The notes under the pieces are model-generated. The model did no database searches. It was not told where the DNA came from and was given only the letters and a program-made list of their open reading frames with translations. A program made the translations under genes and the position numbers. From Bradyrhizobium diazoefficiens (lineage in GTDB: Bacteria; Pseudomonadota; Alphaproteobacteria; Rhizobiales; Xanthobacteraceae): DNA of 64,000 bases. Positions within the stretch are counted from its first letter, which is position 1, and each line of letters opens with the position of its first letter. Below are positions 52,696-62,496 of the stretch, piece after piece. Location: positions 3,968,001 to 4,032,000 of the forward strand of contig NZ_CP067101.1 of the NCBI RefSeq assembly GCF_016616425.1, given 5' to 3'.

Positions 52696-53688
52696 ATGAA
52701 TATCGGCAAGACTGGACAAATTCTTCTCGCCGATATCGGCGGCACCAATGCGCGTTTCGCGCTGAGCCAGAGCGAATTGGGCCACGGCGATCTCGATCGG
52801 GCCGAACCGATCGATTACGTGAAGGTCGCCGACTTCCCGACCGTCCGGGAAGCCATTGCGGACGTCCTGGCGCGCCGGTCCGGCGGCGAGCAGCCCCGAA
52901 GGGCCGTGCTGGCCGTGGCGGGTCCTGTCACCAACAACCGCTGCGTCATGACCAACAGTCCCTGGGTCATCGACGGCAACGAGTTGCAACCGGCTCTCGG
53001 CTTCGACAGCGTCCACGTGCTCAACGACTTCGAGGTGGTGGCCTGGTCCCTGCCCGCTTTGCGGCCTGCGGACCTGATCCCGCTCGGCGGAGGGGGTGGC
53101 TTGCCCGGAGAGCCGTTGTTGGTGGTCGGGCCCGGAACCGGGTTTGGTGTCTCCTGTCTGGTTGAGCGCCACGGCGTGCGGCTGGCCGTCGTGACCGAAG
53201 CCGGACATGCGACCCTGCCGGCGGAGAACGAGCGCGAGGAACGTGTGATCGCGTGCTTGCGCCGACGCCTCGGCCACGTCTCCATCGAGCGTGGGGCGCT
53301 CTCGGGTTCCGGGCTGCAAAACCTCTACGAAGCCTTGGCGGAGGTTGACGGCGCTCAGGTACCGCATCGCGATGCCGCCGCCATCACCAAGGCCGCCCTG
53401 GCGGGCAGTTGCTCCGTCAGCCGCACGACGCTGGAGATGTTTTGCGCCATCCTTGGCTCCGTTGCCGGCAATCTCGCGGTGACGTTCGGCGCGCGCGGCG
53501 GCGTCTATATCGCCGGCGGAATTGTGCCGCGCTTTCCCGAGTTTCTGATGGACTCCGCGTTCCGGGCTCGGTTCGAAGCCAAAGGACGGTTTCAGGACTA
53601 TTTGCGCAACATCCCGACCAGGCTTGTGATCAAGCCGGATGCCAGCTTCGTCGGCCTGCAGATGTTTGCCGACCACAATTTGGGTTGA
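52696..53688 (+). CDS. glk: Glucokinase
   Basis: 330 residues of the ROK-independent bacterial glucokinase family. ATP/phosphate motif LLADIGGTNARFALSQ, sugar-binding region VLNDFEVVAWSLPAL with catalytic Asp, VVGPGTGFGVSCLV, and EAGHATLPAENEREE. It phosphorylates glucose to glucose-6-phosphate, feeding the Entner-Doudoroff pathway. ATG 52696 has GAGG upstream; the open frame extends far upstream but without family character. Confidence 0.94.
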   Translation: MNIGKTGQILLADIGGTNARFALSQSELGHGDLDRAEPIDYVKVADFPTVREAIADVLARRSGGEQPRRAVLAVAGPVTNNRCVMTNSPWVIDGNELQPALGFDSVHVLNDFEVVAWSLPALRPADLIPLGGGGGLPGEPLLVVGPGTGFGVSCLVERHGVRLAVVTEAGHATLPAENEREERVIACLRRRLGHVSIERGALSGSGLQNLYEALAEVDGAQVPHRDAAAITKAALAGSCSVSRTTLEMFCAILGSVAGNLAVTFGARGGVYIAGGIVPRFPEFLMDSAFRARFEAKGRFQDYLRNIPTRLVIKPDASFVGLQMFADHNLG

Positions 53689-53829
53689 GGCACGAAAACT
53701 CTCTCCCCGCCGCTCCAAAATTCACGGCTGATTGCAGGGCTCGCATGGTTCCATGCATGATCGTGCTTGCCTGCCTGTTCCCAATGAGAAACAATCCTGC
53801 CGTATATGGCGTAGTTGCGGGGGCGTAAC

Positions 53830-54033
53830 ATGCGTAAGCAGGATTTTGGTTTTGATTATCACCGCTATCATCGCCTGCTGAGCGAGGCGGGTGACGAAGA
53901 GAAGCGGCTGGCCCTGATCGACCTCTTGATCGAGGAAAAGGCGCGAGACCGGCTGGCCGCCCAGCGCGCGTCCGACCGCGCGGCCATGACGGCCCACACC
54001 ATTGCCACGGTCCTGAAGAACGGCCGCAACTGA
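53830..54033 (+). CDS. Small helical hypothetical protein, 67 residues
   Basis: MRKQDFGFDYHRYHRLLSEA is followed by DEEKRLALIDLLIEEKARDR and a Ala/Arg-rich helix. All-helical, charged, no signal or TM. The pattern recurs in Bradyrhizobium genomes. Function unknown. An alternative GTG/ATG five codons upstream is possible. Confidence 0.75.
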   Translation: MRKQDFGFDYHRYHRLLSEAGDEEKRLALIDLLIEEKARDRLAAQRASDRAAMTAHTIATVLKNGRN

Positions 54034-54067
54034 GTCCCGTCGCTCGACGCGGCGTGTTCGCCGTCGC

Positions 54068-54445
54068 TCAGTGCGACGCTTTGACCGGGGCTCCCGGAAA
54101 CATCGAATCGATCATCGCCTTGAGCTGATCCATTGCGATCGGCTTGCGCAGGATCGGCCTGCGCCGCAGCAAGGACGGCAGCAGTTCCGGACCGTAACCG
54201 GTCGCGAACAAAAACGGCTTTCCGCGACGCTCGATGAGGTCGGCGACCGGATCGACATAGACGCCCATGAGATTGATGTCGAGAATGGCCATGTCGTATT
54301 GCGCGGTCATCGCGAACGCGCTGGCGTCCCGGATATTGTCCGCTTCCGCGACGACGTGATGACCAAGTTCCATCACCATGTCGGCGATCATCATCCGGAT
54401 CAACGCCTCGTCTTCGACCAGGAAAACGGAGAGTCCGTCCGCCAT
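54068..54445 (-). CDS. Stand-alone response regulator receiver
   Basis: About 125 residues, receiver domain only. Acidic pocket Glu11-Asp12 (FLVEDEALI), phospho-Asp56 in MAILDINLMG, Thr in FLFATGYG and Lys in PILRKPI complete the site. There is no output domain, so it must act through protein contacts or phosphate shuttling. No kinase is adjacent. Confidence 0.9.
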   Translation of the reverse strand: MADGLSVFLVEDEALIRMMIADMVMELGHHVVAEADNIRDASAFAMTAQYDMAILDINLMGVYVDPVADLIERRGKPFLFATGYGPELLPSLLRRRPILRKPIAMDQLKAMIDSMFPGAPVKASH

Positions 54446-54556
54446 ATCAACCCCGCAGTCAGCTTGCAAAGCTAACCATACCTCAATTGCGGAGAGGATT
54501 CACGAATTCGTGGCGGGCTCCGTTAATTCAGATGCGTCCGATCCGATTCAACTTGA

Positions 54557-55333
54557 TCAATCCAGTCCTCGCTCGTGGCTCAGACGCACCATCTCCTGGA
54601 TGAAGACCTGCTTCTGCTTGTCATCGAGGCTCGAATAGAGCGGCTCGGCGGCGTCGGCGACATTGCGCTGGTCGGCGGCGCGGTCGATCAGGAACTGCGC
54701 CTCGTTGCGCATCTGCTCGATAATGTCGTCCGGCGGATCCCGCTTGGCCCGCGCAACCCGCAAGTTGAGCCGCTCTGCACCGTTGTGCCCCAGGTAGTGC
54801 ATCGCGCTCGAAAAGCCGTACCAGTGCTTCTCCTGATCGGGCGTGAGGTTCAGTTCGGTCTTGATCCGCTCGATATAGGAATCGCTGTTGGCAACGATCT
54901 GTTCGGCGGTCTGTTGCGGCGCGCCCGTCTGGGTCAGGACCGAGACGTCTTTATTATCCTTGCCCTGCGGAGTGCTCTTCGCCTCCTTGCTCCCCTTGGC
55001 GCCCTTGCCCGCTTTGGCGCTCTTGGCATCCTTGTCCTTTTCCTTGGCCGGACCCTGCTGCTGTTTGGCATCCTTGCTCGCTGGGGCCTGATTGCCATTG
55101 TTGCCGACGCCGAGCACGCCGGTGAAGACGCCAACCACACCGCCGATTGCGCCGCCGAGCACGCCACCGACCGGACCTGCCGCCTTGTTTCCGGCCGCCG
55201 CGCCGTCCTGAACGCCCTTCACCAAACCTTGAGCATTGGCCATTGCGGCGGCGCCGAGCAGCAGCGCGAGCACGGCCCCCAGCGCGAACCATCGCCGCAT
55301 GTGAAGTGGCGCTGACCGGGCCGGGTTGATCAT
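54557..55333 (-). CDS. Periplasmic LTxxQ-motif protein (Spy/CpxP-like)
   Basis: About 258 residues. The signal peptide ends near AAMANAQ. It is followed by a Gly-rich hydrophobic stretch (GPVGGVLGGAIGGVVGVFTG), a Lys/Ala/Gly-rich disordered linker (about 85-140), and a C-terminal helical domain starting with ELNLTPDQEKHWY, where LTPDQ matches the LTxxQ signature. Such proteins act as envelope chaperones or stress sensors. ATG 55333 or the ATG four codons upstream may be the start. Confidence 0.82.
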   Translation of the reverse strand: MINPARSAPLHMRRWFALGAVLALLLGAAAMANAQGLVKGVQDGAAAGNKAAGPVGGVLGGAIGGVVGVFTGVLGVGNNGNQAPASKDAKQQQGPAKEKDKDAKSAKAGKGAKGSKEAKSTPQGKDNKDVSVLTQTGAPQQTAEQIVANSDSYIERIKTELNLTPDQEKHWYGFSSAMHYLGHNGAERLNLRVARAKRDPPDDIIEQMRNEAQFLIDRAADQRNVADAAEPLYSSLDDKQKQVFIQEMVRLSHERGLD

Positions 55334-55820
55334 TCTCGTCTCCATCGTCGATCTGACTGACCTGTTGGGGGGCGGGAGCCACCCGCCAGTTGCAATTCTA
55401 TCGTTTCCGCCCCGTTGCGGTCCAGACGCAGCCAATTGCGCCTTGCGCCCGAAAAGTCTGTCATGCGAAGCGGTTATGAAGGGTTATTCGAAACTGCGGC
55501 GTAATTGCGCACCGATCGTTCCTGGCCGTCCCACGTGAAGTGTGCGTCGCAAAAACAAACGATCGCAGCTCACGTCCAGGTATCGGGCCCTCTTACGTCC
55601 CGGACGCAACATTAGTTCTAGATGCGAGCCGCTCGGTTTTCTCGACAGACGCAGCCAATCATGATCTGATCGCGCTACCAATCTGCCGCGCCTCTTATGC
55701 ATCGAAGCTGACGGCGCCAATAAGAAACGTCCGACAAGAAACTCCCTACAAGAATGAAGCAGGGCTCGAAAGAGTTCAGAGGAAACACCAGAACAATAAA
55801 ACACCGAGCGAGGAAACGAG
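55334..55820. other. Divergent intergenic region before the ABC operon (487 bp)
   Basis: No gene is supported. It should carry promoters for both the LTxxQ gene and the ABC importer. No clear operator or riboswitch was recognised. Confidence 0.45.
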
Positions 55821-57161
55821 ATGTCACGCAAGAAGCTGACGCGGCGTCAATTTGTGGCTGCCACTGCAATGTCCTCCGCGGCGCTGATCACGGCGCCCTA
55901 TGTCCGGGGTGCTTACGCCGCCGGCAAGCTCTCGATTGGCTTCTGGGACCATTGGGTGCCAGGCGCCAACAAGGCCTCGACCGATCTCGTCAACGAATGG
56001 GCCGCGAAGGAGAAGGTCGAGGTCTCGATCGATTACATCACCAGTCAGGGTAACAAGAATCTTGTGACGATTGCGGCCGAGGCGCAAGCCAAATCGGGCC
56101 ACGATATTCTGGCGATGCCGACCTGGTGGCCACACGCCAATGCGGACTATCTTGAGCCCGTCAACGACATTATGGACCCGATCGTCAAGGAGAACGGCGC
56201 CGTCAACGACACCGTCAAATATCTCGGCCAGGCGAACGGAAAATGGCTCGGGATCCCCGCGTGCATCGGAAGCCAGATCAAGGGCCCCTGCTCCCGTATC
56301 GATCTGATGAAGAAGTTCGCCAATATCGATGTTCAGGCGATGTATCCTGCCGGCGCCCCGCCGAAGGCGGAGAACTGGACTCTCGATACCTTCCTCAAGG
56401 CAGCCGAGGCTTGCCACAAGGGCGGTAATCCCTTCGGCATCGGGCTCGGCATGACGAGCGATAGTGTCGATTCGGCAGGTGCATTCTTCAGTGCGTTCGG
56501 GGCAGACCTGGTCAATGCCAAAGGCGACGTGACCGTCAAGACCGACAATGTTCGCCAGGCGCTGGAATTCTACAAAAAACTGATTCCGTTGCTGCCCCCT
56601 GACGTAGCGGCGTGGGATGACGCCTCGAACAACAAATGGCTCGTCTCGGGCAAAGGCGCAATGATCATGAACCCGCCAAGCGCCTGGGCCGTCGCCAAGA
56701 GAGATGCGCCGCAAGTGGCCGAGCAGTGCTGGACGCATGGCTTCCCGGCCGGTCCCAAGGGGCGTTTCGCGCCGTATCTACCCTATTTCTGGACGACCTG
56801 GAATTTCTCGAAGAACAAGGAGGCGGCCAAGAGCTTGCTCGTTCATCTGTCGAAGCCTGCGTCGATCGAGAAGTGTGTAGTAGCGAGCGGAGGCTACGAT
56901 CTGCCCGCATTTGAGAAGCTCACAACCCTCAAGGTGTGGGCCGAAGAGGGACCGCCGAAGGGCACGCTGTTCCACTATCCGAACCCCTACCACCACCAGA
57001 AGCTGTCAATTGCTGCCTCTCCGGCGCCGCCCAAAATCGCTCAGCAGATCTACGCCCAGGGCACCCTGACAAAAATGGCGCTCAAATATGCTCAGGGCGG
57101 GAAGATGGAGGACGTACTTGCCTGGGCGGAGGGCGAGTGCGAAGGCTTCATGCGCAGCTAG
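55821..57161 (+). CDS. ABC transporter sugar-type extracellular binding protein
   Basis: 446 residues, family 1 (MalE/UgpB) type. A twin-arginine signal (TRRQFVAATAMSSAALITAP, cleavage near AYA) is followed by the binding domain with typical elements GHDILAMPTWWPHANADYLE and WAVAKRDAPQ. It captures a sugar or polyol for the permeases encoded downstream. First gene of a five-gene operon ending with a 2-hydroxyacid dehydrogenase. A hairpin separates it from the first permease, which often raises the level of the binding protein. Confidence 0.92.
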   Translation: MSRKKLTRRQFVAATAMSSAALITAPYVRGAYAAGKLSIGFWDHWVPGANKASTDLVNEWAAKEKVEVSIDYITSQGNKNLVTIAAEAQAKSGHDILAMPTWWPHANADYLEPVNDIMDPIVKENGAVNDTVKYLGQANGKWLGIPACIGSQIKGPCSRIDLMKKFANIDVQAMYPAGAPPKAENWTLDTFLKAAEACHKGGNPFGIGLGMTSDSVDSAGAFFSAFGADLVNAKGDVTVKTDNVRQALEFYKKLIPLLPPDVAAWDDASNNKWLVSGKGAMIMNPPSAWAVAKRDAPQVAEQCWTHGFPAGPKGRFAPYLPYFWTTWNFSKNKEAAKSLLVHLSKPASIEKCVVASGGYDLPAFEKLTTLKVWAEEGPPKGTLFHYPNPYHHQKLSIAASPAPPKIAQQIYAQGTLTKMALKYAQGGKMEDVLAWAEGECEGFMRS

Positions 57162-57176
57162 ACGGAGATCACCGCG

Positions 57177-57201
57177 ACGGCCGCACGAAAGTGCGGTCCG
57201 T
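57177..57201 (+). promoter_or_regulatory. Intercistronic hairpin after the binding-protein gene
   Basis: acggccgcac (57177-57186) pairs with gtgcggtccgt (57191-57201) across a GAAA tetraloop with one bulge. Placement between binding-protein and permease genes suggests mRNA stabilisation. Confidence 0.5.
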
Positions 57202-57283
57202 CCGGGCCATCCGTACACGCGTCAAGACGGCCGGAGACCGGCAAACGCCGGCTTCCCTGTAGACACTACAAGGAATTTCAATC

Positions 57284-58222
57284 ATGGCTGATGTTGTCGT
57301 TGGGCGAGCCAGCGTTACCCGTTCCGCCGGCGTCCGCAAGCGATCGAGTCTGCGCAACGCCGTGAAGCACAAATCGACGGTCGCGCTTCTAATGACGCTG
57401 CCGCTCATCGTTTTGATTTCCGTGCTGGTTCTGTATCCGGCGATCTACTCGTTGCACCTTGCGACTTTGAACAAGTCGATGAGCAGGTTCGTTGGCTTGG
57501 GCAACTTTCAGTTCTTGTTCAAACGCGAGACATTCTGGCTCGTCGTGGAGCAATCCTGCATCTTCGCGATCACAGCCGTGATCTTCAAGGCGCTGATTGG
57601 CTTCATCGTCGCCCATTTCGTCCACAACATTCCGGCCAAGGGCCAGCGCAAATGGCGCGGCATGTTGCTGGTCCCCTGGGTGATCCCGCCCGCAATGAGC
57701 ACGCTCGCCTGGCTCTGGCTGTTCGATCCCTCCTACAGCGCCTTCAACTATACCTTGTCATTCTTGAACATCGGACCGATTCCCTGGCTGGGCGAAGCCA
57801 GCTGGGCGCGATTCTCGGTCATTCTGGTCAATATCTGGATCGGCGCGCCGTTCTTCATGATCATGTATCTGGCCGCCCTGAAATCCGTTCCCGACCAACT
57901 CTACGAGGCCGCCTCCATCGATGGCGCGAACTGGTGGCAGCGCATCTGGTACGTGACTTTGCCCATGATGCGCAACATCATCGCGATCACGACGCTGTTC
58001 TCGCTGATAGTCACTTTCGCCAACTTCGATATCGTGCGCATTTTGACTGCGGGCGGCCCGCTCGACCAAACTCACATCTTTGCCACCTGGGCTTTCAAGG
58101 TCGGCATCGAGGGCAGCGACATTCCGCTCGGTGCAAGTGTATCGCTCTTTATGTTCCCGATCCTCGCGATCGCAGCGATCTTCATTCTGCGGGACATCAA
58201 CAAGCGTGGGAACGAAGCCTGA
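57284..58222 (+). CDS. ABC transporter permease, MalF/UgpA type
   Basis: 312 residues, six TM helices after a about 30-residue basic cytoplasmic lead. The EAA loop that contacts the ATPase is YEAASIDGANWWQRIWYVTL. It is the first of two permeases of a carbohydrate-type importer. It ends with TGATG, sharing one base with the second permease start. Confidence 0.93.
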   Translation: MADVVVGRASVTRSAGVRKRSSLRNAVKHKSTVALLMTLPLIVLISVLVLYPAIYSLHLATLNKSMSRFVGLGNFQFLFKRETFWLVVEQSCIFAITAVIFKALIGFIVAHFVHNIPAKGQRKWRGMLLVPWVIPPAMSTLAWLWLFDPSYSAFNYTLSFLNIGPIPWLGEASWARFSVILVNIWIGAPFFMIMYLAALKSVPDQLYEAASIDGANWWQRIWYVTLPMMRNIIAITTLFSLIVTFANFDIVRILTAGGPLDQTHIFATWAFKVGIEGSDIPLGASVSLFMFPILAIAAIFILRDINKRGNEA

Positions 58223-59133
58223 TGACTACAGTAACGTTGGACAAGGCGGGTCCCCGCCGGAAAGTGAAGCAGGGCAGCATCAGCCGGGACCGTGCCTGGG
58301 CCCTGCGCTGGTCCTATTTCTTCCTGGCGCTGTTTGCGATCTTTTCGTTGACGCCGCCGCTCTATATGCTGATCACCTCGCTGAAGAGCAGCGCTGAGAT
58401 CTCTGCGGCGACGAATCCGTGGTGGGTCTTCCATCCAACCCTCGGCAATTATGTCGAACTGCTGACTTCGAACCAGTTCCTGCGCTTCTTCTGGAATTCG
58501 GCCATTGTCTCCATCGTCGTGGTCGCCCTCACCATGCTGATCAGTGTCCCCGCCGCCTTCGCGCTGGCGCGGATGAAATTCTGGGGCTCGACCGCGCTCG
58601 CCACGGGCGTCTTTCTCACTTACCTGATCCCGGACAGCCTGCTGTTCATTCCGCTGTTCAAGATGTTCGCGACCTTCCAGGACTGGACCGGCATTCAGCT
58701 CCTGAATCGATGGTACGTCCTGGTGCTCGTCTACCCGACGCTCACAGTCCCATTCTGCACGTGGATCATGATCGGCTACTTCGCATCGATCCCCAAGGAA
58801 CTCGATGAAGCTGCCATTATCGATGGTGCGTCATGGTTCCAGACGCTCACGCGGATCTTTATCCCTGTGGCCCTGCCTGGCCTGATTGCGGCAACAATTT
58901 TCGCCTTCACAGTGTCTTGGGCACAATTCCTCTATCCGCTTGTGTTCACAACCTCGACGGATCAGCAGGTGCTGCCTGTCGGCATCATCACGACACTGAT
59001 CAAGGGCGACGTGTTCAACTGGGGACAGATCATGACCGGCGCGCTGCTCGGCGCCGCGCCGCCGCTGATCATCTACGCCTTCCTGATGGACTACTACATT
59101 GCCGGCCTGACCGCCGGTGCGACAAAGGGTTGA
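58222..59133 (+). CDS. ABC transporter permease, MalG/UgpE type
   Basis: 303 residues with six TM helices. The EAA loop is LDEAAIIDGASWFQTLTRIF. The ATG at 58222 overlaps the previous stop by one base, so translation is coupled. It pairs with the preceding permease to form the transmembrane pore. Confidence 0.94.
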   Translation: MTTVTLDKAGPRRKVKQGSISRDRAWALRWSYFFLALFAIFSLTPPLYMLITSLKSSAEISAATNPWWVFHPTLGNYVELLTSNQFLRFFWNSAIVSIVVVALTMLISVPAAFALARMKFWGSTALATGVFLTYLIPDSLLFIPLFKMFATFQDWTGIQLLNRWYVLVLVYPTLTVPFCTWIMIGYFASIPKELDEAAIIDGASWFQTLTRIFIPVALPGLIAATIFAFTVSWAQFLYPLVFTTSTDQQVLPVGIITTLIKGDVFNWGQIMTGALLGAAPPLIIYAFLMDYYIAGLTAGATKG

Positions 59134-59139
59134 TGGCTC

Positions 59140-60240
59140 ATGGCTGACGTTGCTTTGCGGAAAGTAGTTAAGCGTTACGACGATGTCGAAGCCGTGCGCG
59201 GCATCGATCTCGATATCGCCGACCATGAGTTCATCGTGCTGGTGGGTCCCTCCGGCTGCGGCAAGTCGACGACGCTGCGCATGATCGCGGGGCTCGAGGA
59301 CATCAGCGACGGCGACATCATGATCGGCGGCGACGTCGTCAACGACGTGCCGCCGAAAGACCGAGACATCGCGATGGTGTTCCAGAACTACGCACTCTAT
59401 CCGCACATGACGGTCGCGGAGAACATGTCGTTCGGATTACGCCTGAAGCATTATCCCAAGGCCGAGATCAAGGCGCGGGTGACCGAGGCCGCCCGCCTCC
59501 TCGACATCACCGACCTGATCGAGCGCAAGCCGAAGCAGCTCTCCGGCGGCCAGCGCCAGCGCGTCGCGATGGGCCGAGCCATCGTGCGCAATCCCAAGGT
59601 CTTCCTGTTCGACGAGCCGCTGTCCAATCTCGACGCCAAGCTGCGCGTGCAGATGCGGATCGAGATCAAGAAGGTGCACCAGAAGGTGCGCACCACCACG
59701 GTCTACGTCACCCACGACCAGGTCGAGGCGATGACGCTGGCCGACCGCGTCGTGGTGATGAACAAGGGGCGCATCGAGCAGATCGGCACGCCGAACGAGC
59801 TCTACCACAAGCCGGCGACGCGCTTCGTTGCCGGCTTCATCGGCTCGCCCGCGATGAACTTCATCCCGTGCCGGCTCGAGGATGTTGGCGGCACGCTCAA
59901 TATCCGCCTGACGGACCGCATCTCCTTCCCGCTGCCGCCTGCCCGCGCCGCCCGTTACAACGCGCTGCCCCGAACTGAAAAGCTGGTGCTCGGCATCAGG
60001 CCGGAACATCTCACCGAGGCCCACGCGCATCTGGATCCCGGCGAGGAAAGCTTCGACACCGTGCTCGACGTCACCGAGCCGATGGGAATGGAGACGCTGG
60101 TCTATTTCGGACTCGACGGCACGCCGGTTTGCGGTCGCGTCGATCCCAATGCCGGCGCCAAGGACGGGGCACCCATGCGTTTGGCGATGGACCTTAACAA
60201 CATGCACCTGCTAAACGAGTCGACCGGCGTCGTGTTGTGA
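59140..60240 (+). CDS. ABC transporter ATP-binding protein, MalK/UgpC type
   Basis: 366 residues. Walker [15 protein letters not shown] loop [12 protein letters not shown], signature [15 protein letters not shown], Walker [15 protein letters not shown], switch His in [14 protein letters not shown]-terminal TOBE/OB-fold regulatory domain (about 240-366) is typical of sugar importers. It powers the importer encoded by the three upstream genes. Confidence 0.96.
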   Translation: MADVALRKVVKRYDDVEAVRGIDLDIADHEFIVLVGPSGCGKSTTLRMIAGLEDISDGDIMIGGDVVNDVPPKDRDIAMVFQNYALYPHMTVAENMSFGLRLKHYPKAEIKARVTEAARLLDITDLIERKPKQLSGGQRQRVAMGRAIVRNPKVFLFDEPLSNLDAKLRVQMRIEIKKVHQKVRTTTVYVTHDQVEAMTLADRVVVMNKGRIEQIGTPNELYHKPATRFVAGFIGSPAMNFIPCRLEDVGGTLNIRLTDRISFPLPPARAARYNALPRTEKLVLGIRPEHLTEAHAHLDPGEESFDTVLDVTEPMGMETLVYFGLDGTPVCGRVDPNAGAKDGAPMRLAMDLNNMHLLNESTGVVL

Positions 60241-60274
60241 CGCAGGTCCAAGAAACTCGCGCAGGCAGGGGACG

Positions 60275-61264
60275 ATGGCGACCAACAAGAAGAAGATCTT
60301 CGTTACACAAACTTTGTCGCAAGGGGCGCGCGCCCTCCTCACCCAGCGGGACGACATCGAGCTCGTCGAGTTTCCAAACCTGATCTCGGCCAAGGACTTC
60401 GAGGCCTTGCTGAAGAGCCATGCGCCGGTCCACGGCGTGGCGCTCGGCGCAACCGCCTTCGGCGAGACGGAGCTCGAGGCCTCCCGCGGCATGCAGGTGG
60501 TGACCCGCATCGGTGTCGGCTACGACGCCGTCGACGTGCCTGCCCTGTCCCGCCGCAAGGTGCCGCTGATGGTCGCCGGCAGCGCGAACTCACCCTCGGT
60601 CGCGGAAGCTGCGCTGTTCATGATGCTGACGCTCGCCAAACGCGCGCAGGAGCTGCACGCCTGCGTCAAGGACGGCAAATGGGCCGACCGCCTCGGCATG
60701 CTGCCGTTCGATCTCTACGGCAAGACCGTGCTGGTCGTCGGCTTCGGTCGCATCGGCAGCCGCACCGCCAGGCGCTGCCTGGCGATGGAAATGAACGTGC
60801 AGGTCTACGATCCCTACAAGGGAGCCGCCGAGATCAAGGCCGCCGGCTGCGAGCTCGTCGCTGATCTCGATGCCGCGCTTCCTCACGCCGATTTCGTCAC
60901 CATCCACTGCCCGAAGACGCCGGAAACGGTCGGCCTGTTCGACGCGGCGCGGATCGGCCGGATGAAGCCGAAATCCTATCTCATCAACACCGCACGCGGC
61001 GGCATCGTGAAGGAAGCGGCGCTCTACGATGCCCTGGTCTCCGGCAAGCTTGCCGGCGCCGGTATCGACGTGTTCGAGGTCGAGCCGCCGCCGGTCAGCA
61101 ATGCGCTGTTCGAACTCTCTAACGTCATCATCGCCCCGCACGTCGCCGGCGTCACGGTCGAGGCGGTCCAGCGCATGAGCGAGCAGACCGCACGCAACAT
61201 CCTGAGTGTGCTGGACGGCGATCCGATCCGGCAGAACGTCATCAATCAGGACGTGCTGGGCTGA
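60275..61264 (+). CDS. D-2-hydroxyacid dehydrogenase (phosphoglycerate dehydrogenase family)
   Basis: 329 residues. NAD-binding fold VLVVGFGRIGSRTARRCLAM. Catalytic Arg in NTARGGIVKEAAL, Glu in IDVFEVEPPP and His in NVIIAPHVAGVT are all present. It oxidises or reduces a 2-hydroxyacid with NAD(P). As the last gene of the ABC operon it probably acts on the imported compound or its breakdown product; it lacks the ACT domain of serine-pathway SerA. Confidence 0.9.
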   Translation: MATNKKKIFVTQTLSQGARALLTQRDDIELVEFPNLISAKDFEALLKSHAPVHGVALGATAFGETELEASRGMQVVTRIGVGYDAVDVPALSRRKVPLMVAGSANSPSVAEAALFMMLTLAKRAQELHACVKDGKWADRLGMLPFDLYGKTVLVVGFGRIGSRTARRCLAMEMNVQVYDPYKGAAEIKAAGCELVADLDAALPHADFVTIHCPKTPETVGLFDAARIGRMKPKSYLINTARGGIVKEAALYDALVSGKLAGAGIDVFEVEPPPVSNALFELSNVIIAPHVAGVTVEAVQRMSEQTARNILSVLDGDPIRQNVINQDVLG

Positions 61265-61422
61265 ACGAACCAATGGGCGGACGACGCCTTCGGAAGGCCA
61301 GAATGCGTCCCATTTTGGTGCAGATCGAGCCCCAACTCAGCCTTAATCAAACGCGCGTAATAAGCTAGGCCGCGGCGGCAGTGGGACAGATTTGCCGGCC
61401 GCATCGAGCTGGAGGATGACCC

Positions 61423-61881
61423 TTGTCAGAGATCGATCCGACCGACCACGCGCTGGCGACCATCGCCAGCATCCTGGAGCACCCCGAGCCCATCCGCGAT
61501 GGCGCGATCGAGACAGAAGTTGTCGACGAGCACGTGGTGGCCGATGAACAGACGGTCGCCGGCGAACATCCTGTCGTCGAGGAGCAACCGTTGGTGCCCG
61601 AGCACACCGATGCCGACGGCTACAGCAAGGTCGGGCCCGGGCCGATGGTGGCGATCCGTCTCAAATGGACGGTCCATCGCGGCGATGACGGCCAGCATTA
61701 CGTCCACGAGACCATCGGCGAACAATCCGCACCCGTGATCAGCGGCCCCATGACGAGCGAGGCCGCAGTGCATTTCGTCGATGCCCAGGAGGACGAGGCG
61801 TATCGGCGCTTCGAGCTGCTGCGCAGCGAGATCGCCGGCCGCAGCTCGCTCGCCGATTACGAGCGCAAGGGCGAAGCCTAA
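61423..61881 (+). CDS. Conserved-looking hypothetical protein, 152 residues
   Basis: TTG start at 61423 with GGAGG at good spacing. The first about 70 residues are acidic and disordered with EVVDEH/VVEEQ repeats; the C-terminal part (GPMVAIRLKWTVHRGDDGQH, GPMTSEAAVHFVDAQEDEAY) looks folded. No signal or TM. Function unknown. Its stop overlaps the stop of the convergent DUF1993 gene. Confidence 0.75.
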   Translation: MSEIDPTDHALATIASILEHPEPIRDGAIETEVVDEHVVADEQTVAGEHPVVEEQPLVPEHTDADGYSKVGPGPMVAIRLKWTVHRGDDGQHYVHETIGEQSAPVISGPMTSEAAVHFVDAQEDEAYRRFELLRSEIAGRSSLADYERKGEA

Positions 61882-62393
61882 CGCTCGCGCGGGCCAAGGA
61901 AGTCCCGCTTCACCAATTCGACGCCTGCGAGTCGCAACAGGTCGTAGGCGGTCGTGACGTGAAAGAAGAACTGCGGGACGCTGAACATCAGCAGCAGCGT
62001 CCGCCCGGTGAAGGGCAGCTCGGCCCCGCTCTTCAGCTTGAAGAAGACATTCCGTTCCGCCGCCGCGTCGATCTTCGCGCGCGGCAGGCTTTCGATGAAC
62101 TGGATTGAGGTTGCGATGCGCGCCTGAAGCCCGGCCATGTCGTGCTCCAGCGCCGGCAGCGCCACCGGCTCGCATTGCGCCAGCAAGGCCGGGGCGACCA
62201 CCGCGTGGCGGCAGGCCTCGCCGACCTGCTGCGCCAAATCGTACATGTTCGGCGCAAGGCGCATCCCAAGCAGGGCCGTCGGGTCGAACTTGCGGACCTC
62301 TGCATAGGCGACGCCCTTGTCGAGCAGTGCGGACAGATTCCGCAAATACGGCACGAAGAGGCCGACCGAGGCCTCGTACATCGAGATCGTCAC
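61878..62393 (-). CDS. DUF1993 family protein
   Basis: 171 residues starting MTISMYEASVGLFVPYLRNL. Family marks: LRNLSALLDKG, RLAPNMYDLAQQVGEACRHA and the C-terminal FFFHVTTAYDLLRLAGVELV. It is a four-helix bundle of the DinB-like type; function unknown. Its stop overlaps the plus-strand neighbour by four bases. Confidence 0.9.
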   Translation of the reverse strand: MTISMYEASVGLFVPYLRNLSALLDKGVAYAEVRKFDPTALLGMRLAPNMYDLAQQVGEACRHAVVAPALLAQCEPVALPALEHDMAGLQARIATSIQFIESLPRAKIDAAAERNVFFKLKSGAELPFTGRTLLLMFSVPQFFFHVTTAYDLLRLAGVELVKRDFLGPRER

Positions 62394-62496
62394 GTCTGGA
62401 TTCCCTTCGATTCCGCCTCGCCAGAAGCTCGCAGCTGGTCTAAATCCACCGCTTCAAGCGCTGCACAATGACAGCTCGCGCAGGGGTGGAGAAGAG

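Noticed and set aside
61426..62175. A long minus-strand frame overlapping the 152-residue protein and DUF1993 gene
   Set aside because: Antisense to one and out of frame with the other; no domain.
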